Source: Dehalobacter sp. CP
GTDB lineage: Bacteria > Bacillota_B > Desulfitobacteriia > Desulfitobacteriales > Syntrophobotulaceae
DNA: 64,000 nucleotides
Reading direction: 5' to 3'
Assembly (NCBI GenBank): GCA_009910795.1
Contig: VMEE01000071.1
Span: 1-64,000, forward strand
Shown: piece after piece, positions 37,748-47,666 of the stretch
How positions within the stretch are numbered: position 1 is the first letter of the stretch
Layout of the letters: each line of letters begins with the position of its first letter
The notes under the pieces: generated by a model
What the model was told of the DNA's origin: nothing
Databases searched by the model: none
Seen by the model: the letters and a program-made list of their open reading frames with translations, nothing else
Made by a program: the position numbers and the translations under genes

Positions 37748-38323
37748 ATGTTATCTGACTCTAGCAGCCGAATGTTTCGCAAGAAGGGCAAGCTGAAGAA
37801 AATTGCAGCAATTTTGGCCATTGTGATCATGACAGCAGTATTAGGCGGATGCAACTCATTGGATGATGCGGTAGCGAAAGCGAAGCCGCTTATTCCCAAA
37901 GGATATGACTTGGTAAAAGTTGAACAAGTCAGTGACAATTCAGGAATTGTGTTTTACACGTTTGAAGAAGAACTAAGCACAGGGATATTTACGAAAAACA
38001 GTTTTGGCTGGAAATGGACAGGAAGTGCGGTTGGTAAGCTTGTCACTTATCCTGATGGCCTGCAGTGGCGATATGCGGATCTTGGAGAAGACGGCACCCA
38101 ATATTCGGTCTATTACGGCAAGATAACGAATAAGAATATTGTACGTGTAACCGTTACGACGATCGGCGGGGAAAAGGTCCAGGGGAAAATTGTTAACACT
38201 GATCAGCTGAGATTATGGTATGCGTTTGTCAGTGAACCGCAGGTCCCATCGGTAAGCGCGGATATTACCGGGTACTCCGCTGAAGGAAAGGTTATCTACT
38301 TGTTCAGTCAGCCTAAACAATAA
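37748..38323 (+). CDS. Predicted lipoprotein of unknown function
   Basis: A 191-residue secreted lipoprotein. A basic N terminus (RKKGKLKK) is followed by a hydrophobic stretch and the lipobox LGGC, with the lipidated Cys at residue 35. The mature part (~157 residues) is beta-rich with repeated aromatic/Gly patterns. I do not recognise a family. The ATG at 37748 is used. An internal ATG (37772, MFRKKGK) would give a more usual signal-peptide length. The stop is 14 bp before scfA, so it is probably cotranscribed with the SCIFF peptide and may be a partner or merely a neighbour. Confidence 0.75.
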   Translation: MLSDSSSRMFRKKGKLKKIAAILAIVIMTAVLGGCNSLDDAVAKAKPLIPKGYDLVKVEQVSDNSGIVFYTFEEELSTGIFTKNSFGWKWTGSAVGKLVTYPDGLQWRYADLGEDGTQYSVYYGKITNKNIVRVTVTTIGGEKVQGKIVNTDQLRLWYAFVSEPQVPSVSADITGYSAEGKVIYLFSQPKQ

Positions 38324-38337
38324 TAAGGAGGATACGC

Positions 38338-38478
38338 ATGGCTACACATATTCAGACAATCATTAAGGGGAGCTTAGCCTCAACAGCCAAAACCGGAGGG
38401 TGCGGAAAATGCCAGACATCTTGCCAATCGGCTTGTAAGACTTCTTGTACAGTTGGCAATCAAGTTTGTGAAAAATAA
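38338..38478 (+). CDS. scfA: SCIFF ranthipeptide precursor (six cysteines in forty-five)
   Basis: A 46-residue ribosomal peptide precursor. N-terminal leader MATHIQTIIKGSLAS and a cysteine-rich core with exactly six Cys at 22, 25, 29, 33, 37 and 44 (TGGCGKCQTSCQSACKTSC, then C44 near the end). This is the conserved SCIFF family of Clostridia, whose Cys sulfurs are linked to side-chain carbons (typically of Thr) by a radical SAM enzyme. ATAAGGAGGATACGC upstream is a strong ribosome-binding site. The maturase follows at 38623 after a terminator-like hairpin. Known SCIFF peptides are nearly universal in the class, and the physiological role is thought to be signalling or unknown. Confidence 0.95.
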   Translation: MATHIQTIIKGSLASTAKTGGCGKCQTSCQSACKTSCTVGNQVCEK

Positions 38479-38528
38479 CAGAAACATCATAAAGACAGAC
38501 GGTTATCTATAAAGGGGTTCTGTAAAAA

Positions 38529-38557
38529 AGCTTGGCGTCAGCCAAGTTTTCTTTTTT
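38529..38557 (+). terminator. Terminator between scfA and scfB
   Basis: Stem CTTGGC/GCCAAG (38531-38546, GTCA loop), extended by A-T and G-U pairs, followed by TTTTCTTTTTT. It would allow much more precursor than maturase to be made, as is common for peptide/enzyme pairs. Confidence 0.8.
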
Positions 38558-38582
38558 CACAAAGGTATTTCAATGGTATAAT
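38554..38582 (+). promoter_or_regulatory. Possible scfB promoter
   Basis: Perfect -10 TATAAT (38577-38582) with a weak -35 TTTTCA 17 bp upstream, lying in the terminator T-tract. Confidence 0.4.
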
Positions 38583-38622
38583 TGTTCTAAATACGATTAC
38601 GATGGGCAGAGGAAACAGAAGC

Positions 38623-40062
38623 ATGAAATTAACGAACTACAATATATCAAAAAATGTACATGTGTATACGCAGGGGAAACTTCAGATTGCTTATGATGTC
38701 AATTCAGGGTCGCTTCATGTGATTGATGACAAGACATATGCTTTTATTCAGGAATTGATAACATATCAGCAGAAAAACAGCCTGGAAAATTCAGAAGAAT
38801 TGCTGGAAAAATGTGGGCATAACCTTTCTTCTGAAGAAAAACAGGAAATCCTGGCAGAATTGAAAGTGCTTCAGGATCAAAAGCTGTTATTTTCCTGCGA
38901 GCCCGAAGAGACAGTACTACCGTTTTCTGACCGGCCGGTGATCAAGGCGATGTGCCTGCACGTTGCACATGACTGCAACCTGCGCTGTAAATATTGTTTT
39001 GCGGGAACAGGACCGTTCGGCGGCAACCGCGAGTTGATGAACGTTGAGACCGGTAAGAAAGCGTTGAAATTTTTATTGGATCACAGCGGAGAGCGGGGAC
39101 ATTGCGAGGTTGATTTCTTTGGCGGTGAACCGCTGATGAATTTGCCGGTTATCAGGGAATTGATTGTTTACGGCCGGGAAATAGCCGCTCAAGCGGGCAA
39201 AAAGGTCAAGTTTACGCTGACAACGAATGCGGTCTTGCTGGATGAAGCGACAGCAAGATTTTTGGAAGACGAAGGAATCAGTGTTGTACTGAGTTTGGAC
39301 GGACGCAAAGAAGTAAATGACAAAATGCGGCCTTTCCTGAATGGATCTGGAAGTTATGACCGGATTATGCCACAGATTCTTAAATTTACGGAAATGCGGC
39401 CGGAGACATCGCGTTATGCTGTTGGCAATTATTTTTATGTCCGGGGAACCTATACACATTTCAATAAAGATTTTTATAAGGATGTCCTGCATATGGCGGA
39501 CAGCGGCATCCGAAGGATCTCTGTGGAACCAGTAGTAGCTTCTCCGCAGGAAGAGTATGCTTTCAGAGAGGAAGATCTGGCAGAAATCAAAGAAAGCTAC
39601 GATATTTTAGGAGAAAAAGTGCTGGAATATCGCGAGGCAGGGAAAGAATTTGTCTTTTTTCACTTCAATACAGGTCTCGATGAAGGACCTTGCCTAATTA
39701 AGAGGTTGTCGGGCTGCGGGGCCGGACACGAGTATGTGGCCGTTTCGCCGGAGGGGGACATTTACCCCTGTCATCAGTTTGTCGGAAAGGAAAAATATAA
39801 AATGGGATCTGTGAATGATCCGAACTGTGAACTGAAGGAAGAAATTGTTCAATCCTTCCGCCAGGCGCAGGTCTATGCAAAGGAAGAATGCCGCGCCTGT
39901 TGGGCACGCTTTTCATGCAGCGGCGGATGCCATGCAGCCAATGAAGCTTTTAGCGGGGAACTGATTAAAGTGTATCCGATGGGATGCGAGCTGCAGAAAA
40001 AAAGGCTCGAAGTCGCATACTACCTTAAAATCATAGAAGCCAGGCAAAGGGTTCTCGTTTAA
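38623..40062 (+). CDS. scfB: SCIFF radical SAM maturase
   Basis: A 479-residue radical SAM/SPASM enzyme that installs thioether crosslinks in the SCIFF peptide. The N-terminal ~100 residues form a peptide-recognition (RRE-like) region. The radical SAM cluster motif CNLRCKYC uses C118, C122 and C125. The C-terminal SPASM domain holds auxiliary-cluster cysteines (SGCGAGHEYVAVSPEGDIYPC, ECRACWARFSCSGGC, GC). ATG 38623 is chosen because GAGGA lies 9 bp upstream. An in-frame ATG at 38602 lacks a site. It is followed by a TPR gene after 113 bp. Confidence 0.95.
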   Translation: MKLTNYNISKNVHVYTQGKLQIAYDVNSGSLHVIDDKTYAFIQELITYQQKNSLENSEELLEKCGHNLSSEEKQEILAELKVLQDQKLLFSCEPEETVLPFSDRPVIKAMCLHVAHDCNLRCKYCFAGTGPFGGNRELMNVETGKKALKFLLDHSGERGHCEVDFFGGEPLMNLPVIRELIVYGREIAAQAGKKVKFTLTTNAVLLDEATARFLEDEGISVVLSLDGRKEVNDKMRPFLNGSGSYDRIMPQILKFTEMRPETSRYAVGNYFYVRGTYTHFNKDFYKDVLHMADSGIRRISVEPVVASPQEEYAFREEDLAEIKESYDILGEKVLEYREAGKEFVFFHFNTGLDEGPCLIKRLSGCGAGHEYVAVSPEGDIYPCHQFVGKEKYKMGSVNDPNCELKEEIVQSFRQAQVYAKEECRACWARFSCSGGCHAANEAFSGELIKVYPMGCELQKKRLEVAYYLKIIEARQRVLV

Positions 40063-40175
40063 CAAGAGAATCCTGGTACATAAGGAAGAGTTTTTTTGAC
40101 GCTTTTGTTTCTAAGGAAAGATTAATCAGACCTTCCTATTATTGGTAATAGCAAGGTCGCAAGTTAGGAGAAAAA

Positions 40176-40787
40176 ATGCGAAAAAAAGTTCAAAAGATCA
40201 CTGTAGGTATTATCATAGGGATCATCTGCATTTCCCTTATTGGATCAACATTTTATGCAATTTCCCTTCCAGGGTCTGATAATACGGAAGATACCCAGGG
40301 CCAGGAAGCGTTGGAGCAGGAATACAATCAGCGGAAGCAAGCCATCGTGGAACTCAGCGCAGCACTCGAAAAAAGCCCGGAGGACGTCGAAACGCAGCTG
40401 GCCCTGGCTGACGCTTATTATAGTAAAGCGAGTATAACAATTCAGCTTAACGATGAAGAATATCAGGAAGATCTGCAGAATGCGATAACGTATTACCAAA
40501 AAGTCCTGACCCAGAAAGACGACAATGATGTAAGGTTAAAACTTGCAATATCTGCATTTCTTTCACGAGATTCTGATCTTGCGGATGAAACATACAAGGA
40601 ATTAATTGAAAAAGAACCGCAAAATGTGGATGTGTTGTATTGGTATGGGATGTTCCAGTTTTATAGCAAAGAAGATTACAAGCAGGCTGAGCAGTACTGG
40701 CAGACAGCGTTGAAATACAATACCGATGGAGAGATGAAGACCAAGCTTGAGGAAATGATAGCAAGAGCTCAGGACATTAAACCTTAG
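40176..40787 (+). CDS. Membrane-anchored TPR-repeat protein
   Basis: A 203-residue protein. Residues 1-10 are basic, followed by one hydrophobic helix (~8-30, VGIIIGIICISLIGSTFYAI) that acts as an uncleaved anchor or signal peptide. The remainder is tetratricopeptide-like (LALADAYYSKA, NAITYYQKVL, ADETYKELIEKEPQNVDVLYWYGMFQFYSKEDYKQAEQYW). Likely a protein-interaction scaffold at the outer face of the membrane. Specific role unknown. Possible relation to the SCIFF genes is only by position. Confidence 0.75.
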   Translation: MRKKVQKITVGIIIGIICISLIGSTFYAISLPGSDNTEDTQGQEALEQEYNQRKQAIVELSAALEKSPEDVETQLALADAYYSKASITIQLNDEEYQEDLQNAITYYQKVLTQKDDNDVRLKLAISAFLSRDSDLADETYKELIEKEPQNVDVLYWYGMFQFYSKEDYKQAEQYWQTALKYNTDGEMKTKLEEMIARAQDIKP

Positions 40788-40874
40788 ATAAATGAACCTG
40801 AGACAAGTAACGGCAGACATTTCCGACAACAGGATGAGTAAGCACTGAGAATCACAAATCGGGAAGGTGAACAG

Positions 40875-41663
40875 ATGTATTTTGCAACACTGGCCAGTGG
40901 CAGCTCCGGTAATGCCATATGTGTAGGGGAAGGAAACAGGAGTTTGCTTGTGGATTGCGGCATTACAGCCAAAAGAGTGCTTACAAACCTCAAAATGATT
41001 GATATTGCCGCTCCCCAGCTAGAAGGTATCATCATTACCCATGAACATTCCGACCATGTCAAGGGGGCTGGCATTCTGGCTCGCAAGTTGAAGATTCCCA
41101 TCTATGCGACAGCCGGAATCTGGCAGGAAATTGAAACGGTGCTTGGGGATATTAATTCTGAACAGAAAAGAATTATTGACCGGGACATCTATCTTTCGGG
41201 TATGGATGTGAAGCTCTTCCCGACTTCCCATGACAGCAGGGAGAGCTACGGTCTTAAAATAACAGGCAAAACACATACGCTTGGCATAGCGACTGACAGT
41301 GGCATTGTCACAGAAGAGATGCACCGTAATCTTCGGGGCTGTGATGCCTATGTCGTAGAGGCAAACCACGACCTGGAAACACTATGGCACGGAAGGTATC
41401 CGTACTATTTGAAGAAAAGAGTCAGCGGAGATGCAGGACATCTAAGCAATGTCCAGCTTGCTGAGGCCTTGACGGAATGGCTTGGTGAAAACACGCAAAA
41501 AGTCGTGCTTGCTCACTTAAGTGAAGAAAACAATACGCCGCAAATGGCACTCAGTACAGTTGTGGAGATGCTCCGGAATTCGCAGGTTAAGAAAAAATGC
41601 GCGAATCTAAAAATAAGAGTTGCGCCGAGACATTATCCGCACGAACTTATTACACTGGGATAG
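40875..41663 (+). CDS. walJ: WalJ/YycJ-type MBL-fold metallohydrolase
   Basis: A 262-residue metallo-beta-lactamase-fold exonuclease-like protein. It opens with MYFATLASGSSGNAICVG and carries the dimetal motif THEHSDHVKG, followed by SHDSRESYGLKI and AHLSEENN. In Bacillus and Streptococcus the walJ gene follows walRK and precedes an htrA gene, and it has been linked to cell-wall and DNA-damage phenotypes. Here walRK is absent but the walJ-htrA order is kept. Start ATG with GGGAAGGTGA upstream. Confidence 0.88.
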   Translation: MYFATLASGSSGNAICVGEGNRSLLVDCGITAKRVLTNLKMIDIAAPQLEGIIITHEHSDHVKGAGILARKLKIPIYATAGIWQEIETVLGDINSEQKRIIDRDIYLSGMDVKLFPTSHDSRESYGLKITGKTHTLGIATDSGIVTEEMHRNLRGCDAYVVEANHDLETLWHGRYPYYLKKRVSGDAGHLSNVQLAEALTEWLGENTQKVVLAHLSEENNTPQMALSTVVEMLRNSQVKKKCANLKIRVAPRHYPHELITLG

Positions 41664-41736
41664 TATGTCATGAGAGCATAACTGACAGACTAAATTTAAG
41701 GTAGACATGATACATACTGGATAGGAGGGATGTCAG

Positions 41737-42906
41737 ATGGATGATTATAATGACCGGGACAATTTCGGACGAAGGAGCGGAAAACCCCGGGTTGTTTCGA
41801 CGGTTTTGCTTGCTGTCATCAGTGCAATTCTGGGCGGCTTGATTGCTGTCGTCCTTGTTCCTGCGGTATATCCTGGAGGCAATTATTTGGAAGGTGGTAA
41901 TAAGGTTGTCATTCAGCAGGGAGAAAATCCCCCAATTTCAGCCTCAGGTATTACCGGTGGGGAGTCACCGGTGATTAATATTGCCAGCACGGTAGGGCCT
42001 GCTGTCGTAGGTGTGGCCAACTTTCAGTATAGCGGGAATATTTTTGCCGGTAGCAGTGATGGACTCAGTGAAGCAGGAAGCGGTTCTGGCTTTATCATCA
42101 ATGCCACCCAGGGTTATATTGTTACTAACTATCATGTCATTGGAGATGCTGAGAAAATTATGATTTCGCTTGCTGATGGTCGGGATGTTCCTGGAACGCT
42201 TGTCGGCGGTGATCCGCGGACCGATCTTGCCGTGCTCAAAATTGACGGTACGAAGGGACTTGCGGCTGTCCAGCTCGGAGACTCCGCAGCCTTAAAAGTC
42301 GGAGAATCCGTCGTTGCGATTGGGAATCCGGGAGGCCAGGATTTTGCCCGTACAGTCACAGCCGGTGTGGTATCAGCGACAGACAGGTTTCTTCAGCTGC
42401 AGGGGGAAGCCAGCTTCAATCTGATTCAGACGGATGCGGCGATTAACCCAGGCAACAGCGGTGGGCCGCTCGTCAATTACAGCGGCCAGGTTGTCGGAAT
42501 TAACTCAGCTAAAAATGATACCCAGGGCTTTGAAGGTATGGGGTTTGCGATCCCCATTTCCGATGCGCTGCCTGTAATTCAGCAGCTCATTGAAAAAGGG
42601 TTTGCGAGCCATCCGGCTTTGCAGATCAATATCGACGACCGCTACACGGAGGAATATGCTTCATTTAAAGACTGGCCGGCAGGCTGCTATATCGCCAGTG
42701 TTGAAAACGGTGGGGCGGCAGCTAAAGCCGGTATCCAGGCCGGAGATATCATTACGGCCATTAACGGAACAGCCATAACCAATTCTCTGGAGCTGACACA
42801 CGAACTCTTTAAATACAAGCCGGGAGACAAAGTATCTGTCAGCTATTTCCGGGGCGGCAGCACGTATAAAACAGATGCGATCCTCGGAGAAATTAGATCA
42901 GAATAG
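41737..42906 (+). CDS. HtrA-like trypsin/PDZ serine protease
   Basis: A 389-residue membrane-anchored quality-control protease of the DegP/HtrA family. A cytoplasmic Arg/Asp-rich N terminus is followed by one transmembrane segment (~22-44), the chymotrypsin-like domain with triad H133 (TNYHVIG), D163 (DPRTDLAVLKI) and S241 (NPGNSGGPL), and one C-terminal PDZ domain (~290-385). Located after walJ, as in the yycJ-yycK arrangement of Bacillus. Likely acts on misfolded secreted proteins. No CssRS-like operator was recognised. Confidence 0.9.
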   Translation: MDDYNDRDNFGRRSGKPRVVSTVLLAVISAILGGLIAVVLVPAVYPGGNYLEGGNKVVIQQGENPPISASGITGGESPVINIASTVGPAVVGVANFQYSGNIFAGSSDGLSEAGSGSGFIINATQGYIVTNYHVIGDAEKIMISLADGRDVPGTLVGGDPRTDLAVLKIDGTKGLAAVQLGDSAALKVGESVVAIGNPGGQDFARTVTAGVVSATDRFLQLQGEASFNLIQTDAAINPGNSGGPLVNYSGQVVGINSAKNDTQGFEGMGFAIPISDALPVIQQLIEKGFASHPALQINIDDRYTEEYASFKDWPAGCYIASVENGGAAAKAGIQAGDIITAINGTAITNSLELTHELFKYKPGDKVSVSYFRGGSTYKTDAILGEIRSE

Positions 42907-43210
42907 CGTAATCAGAAACTAGAAAGGTCGAACGAATCAGCTATAGGAAGACATTCGCACTATATCAGCTAAAGACTGCCGCCAAAAGCTTGGCGGCAGC
43001 CACATTTTCTATAGGGATAGGCGCTTTTCCCTGCATTCTCATACAATAATAAGGACGAGATGCTAAGCAGGACGAGACAAAGGGCCGGACAGAAAAAGTT
43101 ACTATTTTGTTACACAGATGAAACCTGATATAATAAAGTTTGATGCTAAAGGATTAAAACACTGTTTTTTATAGATTGAGCAGGCTGTTTAAATAGAAGG
43201 AGACAGGTGA
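42907..43210. other. Intergenic region downstream of htrA
   Basis: 304 bp without a gene. Contains a perfect 10-bp stem CTGCCGCCAA/TTGGCGGCAG with an AAGC loop (42976-42999), followed by CCACATTTTCT, a probable weak terminator of the htrA transcript. A promoter for the next gene is proposed at 43107-43134 (TTGTTA, 16 bp, TATAAT). Confidence 0.65.
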
Positions 43211-46200
43211 ATGACAAAACAAATGCATATCGGACTCGATGTTGGTTCGACCACCGTAAAAATTGCAATACTTGATGAAAAAGATAACTTGGTTTTCAGC
43301 AGCTACCAAAGGCATTTTTCAGATGTCCAGCATACAGTCAGCAACCTTCTGCAAAAGATTTACAGTCAGTTCCGCAATGAAAAAGTCACCATGAACGTGA
43401 CAGGTTCAAGCGGTATGTCCACTTCCGAACAGATTGGGATTCCTTTTATTCAGGAGGTCATTGCCTGCCAAAAAGCTGTTGAACGATTTATTTCGGATAC
43501 GGATGTCGCGATAGAACTGGGCGGCGAAGATGCCAAGATCACATATTTTGGGGAATCGCCCGAACTCAGGATGAACGGTACCTGCGCCGGCGGGACAGGT
43601 GCGTTTATTGATCAAATGGCCATCTTGCTGAAAACCGACGCTGCGGGTCTCAATGAACTGGCTTCGCATCATCAGGAGATTTATCCGATTGCTTCGCGCT
43701 GCGGGGTTTTTGCTAAAACAGATATTCAACCGCTCTTAAACGAAGGCGCGGCCAAGGAAGATATTGCCGCCTCGATTTTTCAGGCTGTCGTGAATCAGAC
43801 CATTGCGGGTTTAGCCTGTGGCAAACCAATCCGGGGCAATGTGGCATTTCTGGGCGGACCGCTTTCTTTCCTGCCTGAACTGCGCCAGCGCTTTATTGAG
43901 ACCTTGAAGCTTAAACCGGAAAATATTATCGTGCCAGATAATGCTCAGTTTTTTGTGGCGATTGGGGCAGCCCTGGCTTCGAAACAGAGTGAAGTCTGCG
44001 ATCTTCACGTGATCTATGAGAACATCCCGAATCTGCATAATTCGGATTCGGCCACTACCCTCCTCCAGCCTTTGTTTGCCAGTGAAGAAGAGTATGAAGC
44101 CTTCAGTCAAAGGCATCGAGGAAATTCCGTCGCGAAGAGACCGCTGGCAGAAGCCAGGGGAACCTGCTTTTTGGGTATCGATGCCGGATCGACCACGACG
44201 AAACTGGCTCTGATCGATGAAGATGGCAATTTACTTTATTCCCATTATGGAAGTAACGGAGGAAGTCCGTTAAAATCTACGGTTTCTGCTCTGCAAAAGC
44301 TTTATCAGGCTTTGCCGTCCGGAGCCACGATTGGCGGTTCCGTCGTGACCGGCTATGGAGAAGCCCTGCTAAAGGCTGCCCTCAAAGTTGATCACGGAGA
44401 AATAGAAACGGTTGCCCACCTTAAGGGCGCCGAATATTTTCTGCCCGGTGTTGACTTTATCCTCGATATCGGTGGCCAGGACATGAAATGCATGCAGATC
44501 CGCGACGGCGTTATTCACAATATCATGCTGAATGAAGCATGTTCTTCGGGCTGTGGGTCATTTATCGAGACGCTGGCCCAGTCCCTGAGTTTATCTCTCT
44601 CGGAATTTGTGCAAAGAGGTTTATTTTCAAGGACCCCGGTCGATTTGGGTACCCGCTGCACCGTATTTATGAATTCCAAAATCAAACAGGTCCAAAAAGA
44701 AGGCGCGGATATCGGCAGCATCGCGGCCGGGATCTCGTATTCAGTCGTCAAAAATGCGTTATACAAAGTCATCCGCCTGCACAATTCTTCCGAAGTTGGC
44801 AAGAAAATCGTTGTTCAGGGCGGAACGTTTAATAATGATGCTGTTTTAAGAAGTTTTGAACGTGTCACCGGCCGCCAGGTCATTCGTCCGGACATTGCCG
44901 GTATCATGGGCGCGTTCGGAGCGGCTCTTATTGCCCGCGACCATTATCAGGCCGGAGAACAGACTACCCTGCTTGGTGAAAATGAACTGGAGGATTTCCT
45001 TACGGAGACCCGTACGCGCCACTGTGGCCTATGCGGCAATAATTGCCTGTTGACGGTCAACCAATTCTCGGACGGCAGGGAGTTTCTGACAGGAAACCGC
45101 TGCGAGCGTGGAGCCGGACTGGAAAGCACCTCTGAGGATATTCCGAACCTTTTTGCCTATAAATATGAGCGTCTTTTTGCCTATAAACCACTCAAGAAGG
45201 AAGAAGCAGTCCGTGGCGAGATCGGGATTCCACGGGTCCTGAATATGTATGAACATTATCCGTTCTGGTTTACGCTGCTAACGGAGCTCGGTTTCAGAGT
45301 TATTTTGTCCGGCCGCTCCTCGAAAAAGATATTTGAGCTCGGCATGGAGACCGTAGCTTCCGAGTCGCTGTGCTATCCGGCCAAACTGGCCAACGGGCAT
45401 ATTAAGGACCTTCTGAACAAAGGGGTCAAGCGGATTTTCTATCCGTGCCTTCCGAGAGATGAAAAAGAGCTGGCTGGCGCGAATAATAATTACAACTGCC
45501 CGATTGTCACTTCTTATCCGGAATCCCTTCATGCCAATGTGGATGAAATAAGGAACAAAGAAGTTGCGTTTATTTTCCCGTTCCTGCCGATTGATGATAT
45601 GGCGCGTTTAAAAGTTCGGATCTATGAAGAATTTAAAGCGATGGGTATAACACGACAAGAGGCAGCAAGTGCTGTAGATAAGGCTTTTGCCGAAAGAGAT
45701 GCTGTTCGCCAGGACCTCAGAAACAAAGCGGAAGAAGTATTGGACTATTTGCAAAAGAACAACCTGAAAGGTATCGTACTTGCTGGTCGGCCGTATCATA
45801 CCGATCCGGAGATCAACCACGGGATTCCAGAGATGATTACCGGTCTGGGGATCGCTGTGCTGACTGAAGATTCTGTCGCTCATCTTGGTCAGGTGGAAAG
45901 GCCTCTGCGCGTCCTCGACCAATGGGTCTACCACTCCAGGCTGTATGCGGCAGCAAGTTTTGTGGCAACCAGGGATGACTTGGAACTTGTCCAATTGAAT
46001 TCGTTTGGCTGCGGACTGGATGCCGTCACCACGGATCAGGTTCAGGAGATACTGCACCAGTACAGAAAGACCTATACCTTGGTTAAAATTGATGAGATCA
46101 ATAATCTGGGTGCTATTCGTATCCGGATACGGTCATTGCTCGCTGCAATGAAGGAAAGAGACAAAAAAGAAATTCATGCGCATAAGCTTTTTGAGACACC

Positions 46201-47581
46201 AAAAAGAGTCATGTTTACAGAAGAAATGAAGTATGAGTATACGATTCTTTCTCCACAGATGGCACCGATCCATTTTGAACTGATTGAAGAAGCTACCCGT
46301 TTGGAAGGCTATAAGATAGAGATTCTGCCTGATGTCGAGATGGATGTTGTCGAACAGGGACTTCTGCATGTGCATAACGATGCCTGCTATCCTTCAATCC
46401 TGGTTGTCGGTCAGATTATGGCGGCGTTGAAATCAGGCCGTTATGACCTGAACAAGACGGCAGTCATTATGTCGCAAACAGGCGGCGGCTGTCGGGCCAG
46501 CAATTATATCGGTTTTATCCGTAAGGCCCTGAAAGATGCCGGCATGGAACAGATTCCGGTTATTTCCCTTAATGCCGGCGGTCTCGAATCCAATCCCGGG
46601 TTCAAACTTTCTATGAAGATGATCAAGCGTTGCGTGATGGCTACGGTTTATGGCGATCTGCTGATGCGCGTAACCAATGCCATACGACCCTATGAGAAAA
46701 ATAAAGGAGAAACGAATGCCCTCCTGGCTAAATGGCTGAAGGACCTGAAGCCGACTCTCGCGGCGATGAGCTTGCGGCAATATCACCGGAATATCCGCCG
46801 GATTATCCAGGACTTCGATCGTATCGAGATCCTGGATGTTAAGAAACCAAAGGTCGGGGTGGTTGGGGAGATCCTCGTCAAATTTCATCCATTTGCCAAT
46901 AATTTTATTGTGGATGTTCTGGAAAAGGAAGGCGCCGAAGCCGTTCTGCCGGATCTGATGGATTTCTTTATGTACTGTGCGTATGGAACAATATTCAGAA
47001 GAAAAGAACTCGCTGGCTCACTGAAAAGCGAACTTATCAGCCGCTATATTATCTGGCGGTTGGAAAACTACCGCCGGGTAATGAAACGTACTCTGGCAAA
47101 GAGCAACCGTTTCCATCCTCCCAAATCGATTTATGAGTTGGCCGATATGGCCGGCAAAATCATGCATCTTGGACATCAGACCGGCGAAGGCTGGTTCCTA
47201 ACCGCGGAAATGCTGGAACTGATAGAAAGCGGAGCAACAAACGTCGCCTGTCTGCAGCCGTTTGCCTGCCTGCCAAATCATATCACGGGTAAAGGGATGG
47301 TCCGTGAACTTAAACGGCACTACCCGCTGGCGAATATTGTGCCAATCGATTACGATCCGGGTGCCAGCCAAGTGAATCAGATTAACAGAATTAAACTGAT
47401 GCTTTCAGTCGCTTTCAAAAATATGGAGAAGGCGGAAGCAGTCAATAATGCCAATACAAACAATAGAAATAAAATAAATAACAATGCCGGGCAAATGCAA
47501 TCTGCACCCGGCGAGGGAGCGGCAGCTTCGCATAACGCTGAAGAAGGTAAAGAGCCGTATTCCGAACAGAAGATTATTTAA
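43211..47581 (+). CDS. Giant double-activase (BcrAD/BadFG ATPase x2) fused to DUF2229/2-hydroxyacyl-CoA dehydratase-like region
   Basis: A 1456-residue protein. Two ASKHA ATPase domains come first, at ~4-255 ([13 protein letters not shown]) and ~319-580 ([13 protein letters not shown]), each like the HgdC/BcrA-type activator that drives electrons into a dehydratase with ATP. Cluster-ligand candidates are C125 and C164 in the first and C444, C448 and C483 in the second. A CX2CX3CX18C motif (C605, C608, C612, C631) follows, then a long C-terminal region with many conserved cysteines (e.g. [36 protein letters not shown]) resembling the iron-sulfur subunits HgdB/BcrB. The C-terminal ~60 residues are low-complexity ([14 protein letters not shown]). 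No separate dehydratase genes adjoin. Likely an ATP-dependent iron-sulfur electron-transfer system. The substrate is unknown. Confidence 0.9.
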   Translation: MTKQMHIGLDVGSTTVKIAILDEKDNLVFSSYQRHFSDVQHTVSNLLQKIYSQFRNEKVTMNVTGSSGMSTSEQIGIPFIQEVIACQKAVERFISDTDVAIELGGEDAKITYFGESPELRMNGTCAGGTGAFIDQMAILLKTDAAGLNELASHHQEIYPIASRCGVFAKTDIQPLLNEGAAKEDIAASIFQAVVNQTIAGLACGKPIRGNVAFLGGPLSFLPELRQRFIETLKLKPENIIVPDNAQFFVAIGAALASKQSEVCDLHVIYENIPNLHNSDSATTLLQPLFASEEEYEAFSQRHRGNSVAKRPLAEARGTCFLGIDAGSTTTKLALIDEDGNLLYSHYGSNGGSPLKSTVSALQKLYQALPSGATIGGSVVTGYGEALLKAALKVDHGEIETVAHLKGAEYFLPGVDFILDIGGQDMKCMQIRDGVIHNIMLNEACSSGCGSFIETLAQSLSLSLSEFVQRGLFSRTPVDLGTRCTVFMNSKIKQVQKEGADIGSIAAGISYSVVKNALYKVIRLHNSSEVGKKIVVQGGTFNNDAVLRSFERVTGRQVIRPDIAGIMGAFGAALIARDHYQAGEQTTLLGENELEDFLTETRTRHCGLCGNNCLLTVNQFSDGREFLTGNRCERGAGLESTSEDIPNLFAYKYERLFAYKPLKKEEAVRGEIGIPRVLNMYEHYPFWFTLLTELGFRVILSGRSSKKIFELGMETVASESLCYPAKLANGHIKDLLNKGVKRIFYPCLPRDEKELAGANNNYNCPIVTSYPESLHANVDEIRNKEVAFIFPFLPIDDMARLKVRIYEEFKAMGITRQEAASAVDKAFAERDAVRQDLRNKAEEVLDYLQKNNLKGIVLAGRPYHTDPEINHGIPEMITGLGIAVLTEDSVAHLGQVERPLRVLDQWVYHSRLYAAASFVATRDDLELVQLNSFGCGLDAVTTDQVQEILHQYRKTYTLVKIDEINNLGAIRIRIRSLLAAMKERDKKEIHAHKLFETPKRVMFTEEMKYEYTILSPQMAPIHFELIEEATRLEGYKIEILPDVEMDVVEQGLLHVHNDACYPSILVVGQIMAALKSGRYDLNKTAVIMSQTGGGCRASNYIGFIRKALKDAGMEQIPVISLNAGGLESNPGFKLSMKMIKRCVMATVYGDLLMRVTNAIRPYEKNKGETNALLAKWLKDLKPTLAAMSLRQYHRNIRRIIQDFDRIEILDVKKPKVGVVGEILVKFHPFANNFIVDVLEKEGAEAVLPDLMDFFMYCAYGTIFRRKELAGSLKSELISRYIIWRLENYRRVMKRTLAKSNRFHPPKSIYELADMAGKIMHLGHQTGEGWFLTAEMLELIESGATNVACLQPFACLPNHITGKGMVRELKRHYPLANIVPIDYDPGASQVNQINRIKLMLSVAFKNMEKAEAVNNANTNNRNKINNNAGQMQSAPGEGAAASHNAEEGKEPYSEQKII

Positions 47582-47584
47582 TAA

Positions 47585-47620
47585 AAAAACCCCTTCAGTA
47601 TTGTACGCTGAAGAAGTTTT
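47585..47620. terminator. Bidirectional terminator between activase and SASP genes
   Basis: Stem CTTCAG/CTGAAG (47593-47598 with 47608-47613) around a 9-nt loop. Minus-strand transcripts see a run of seven T, and the plus-strand side has TTTT. It separates two convergent genes. Confidence 0.75.
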
Positions 47621-47666
47621 GAATATTTATTGAAGTAGATTAGGAATACTAAATGAGTCCGTTATT

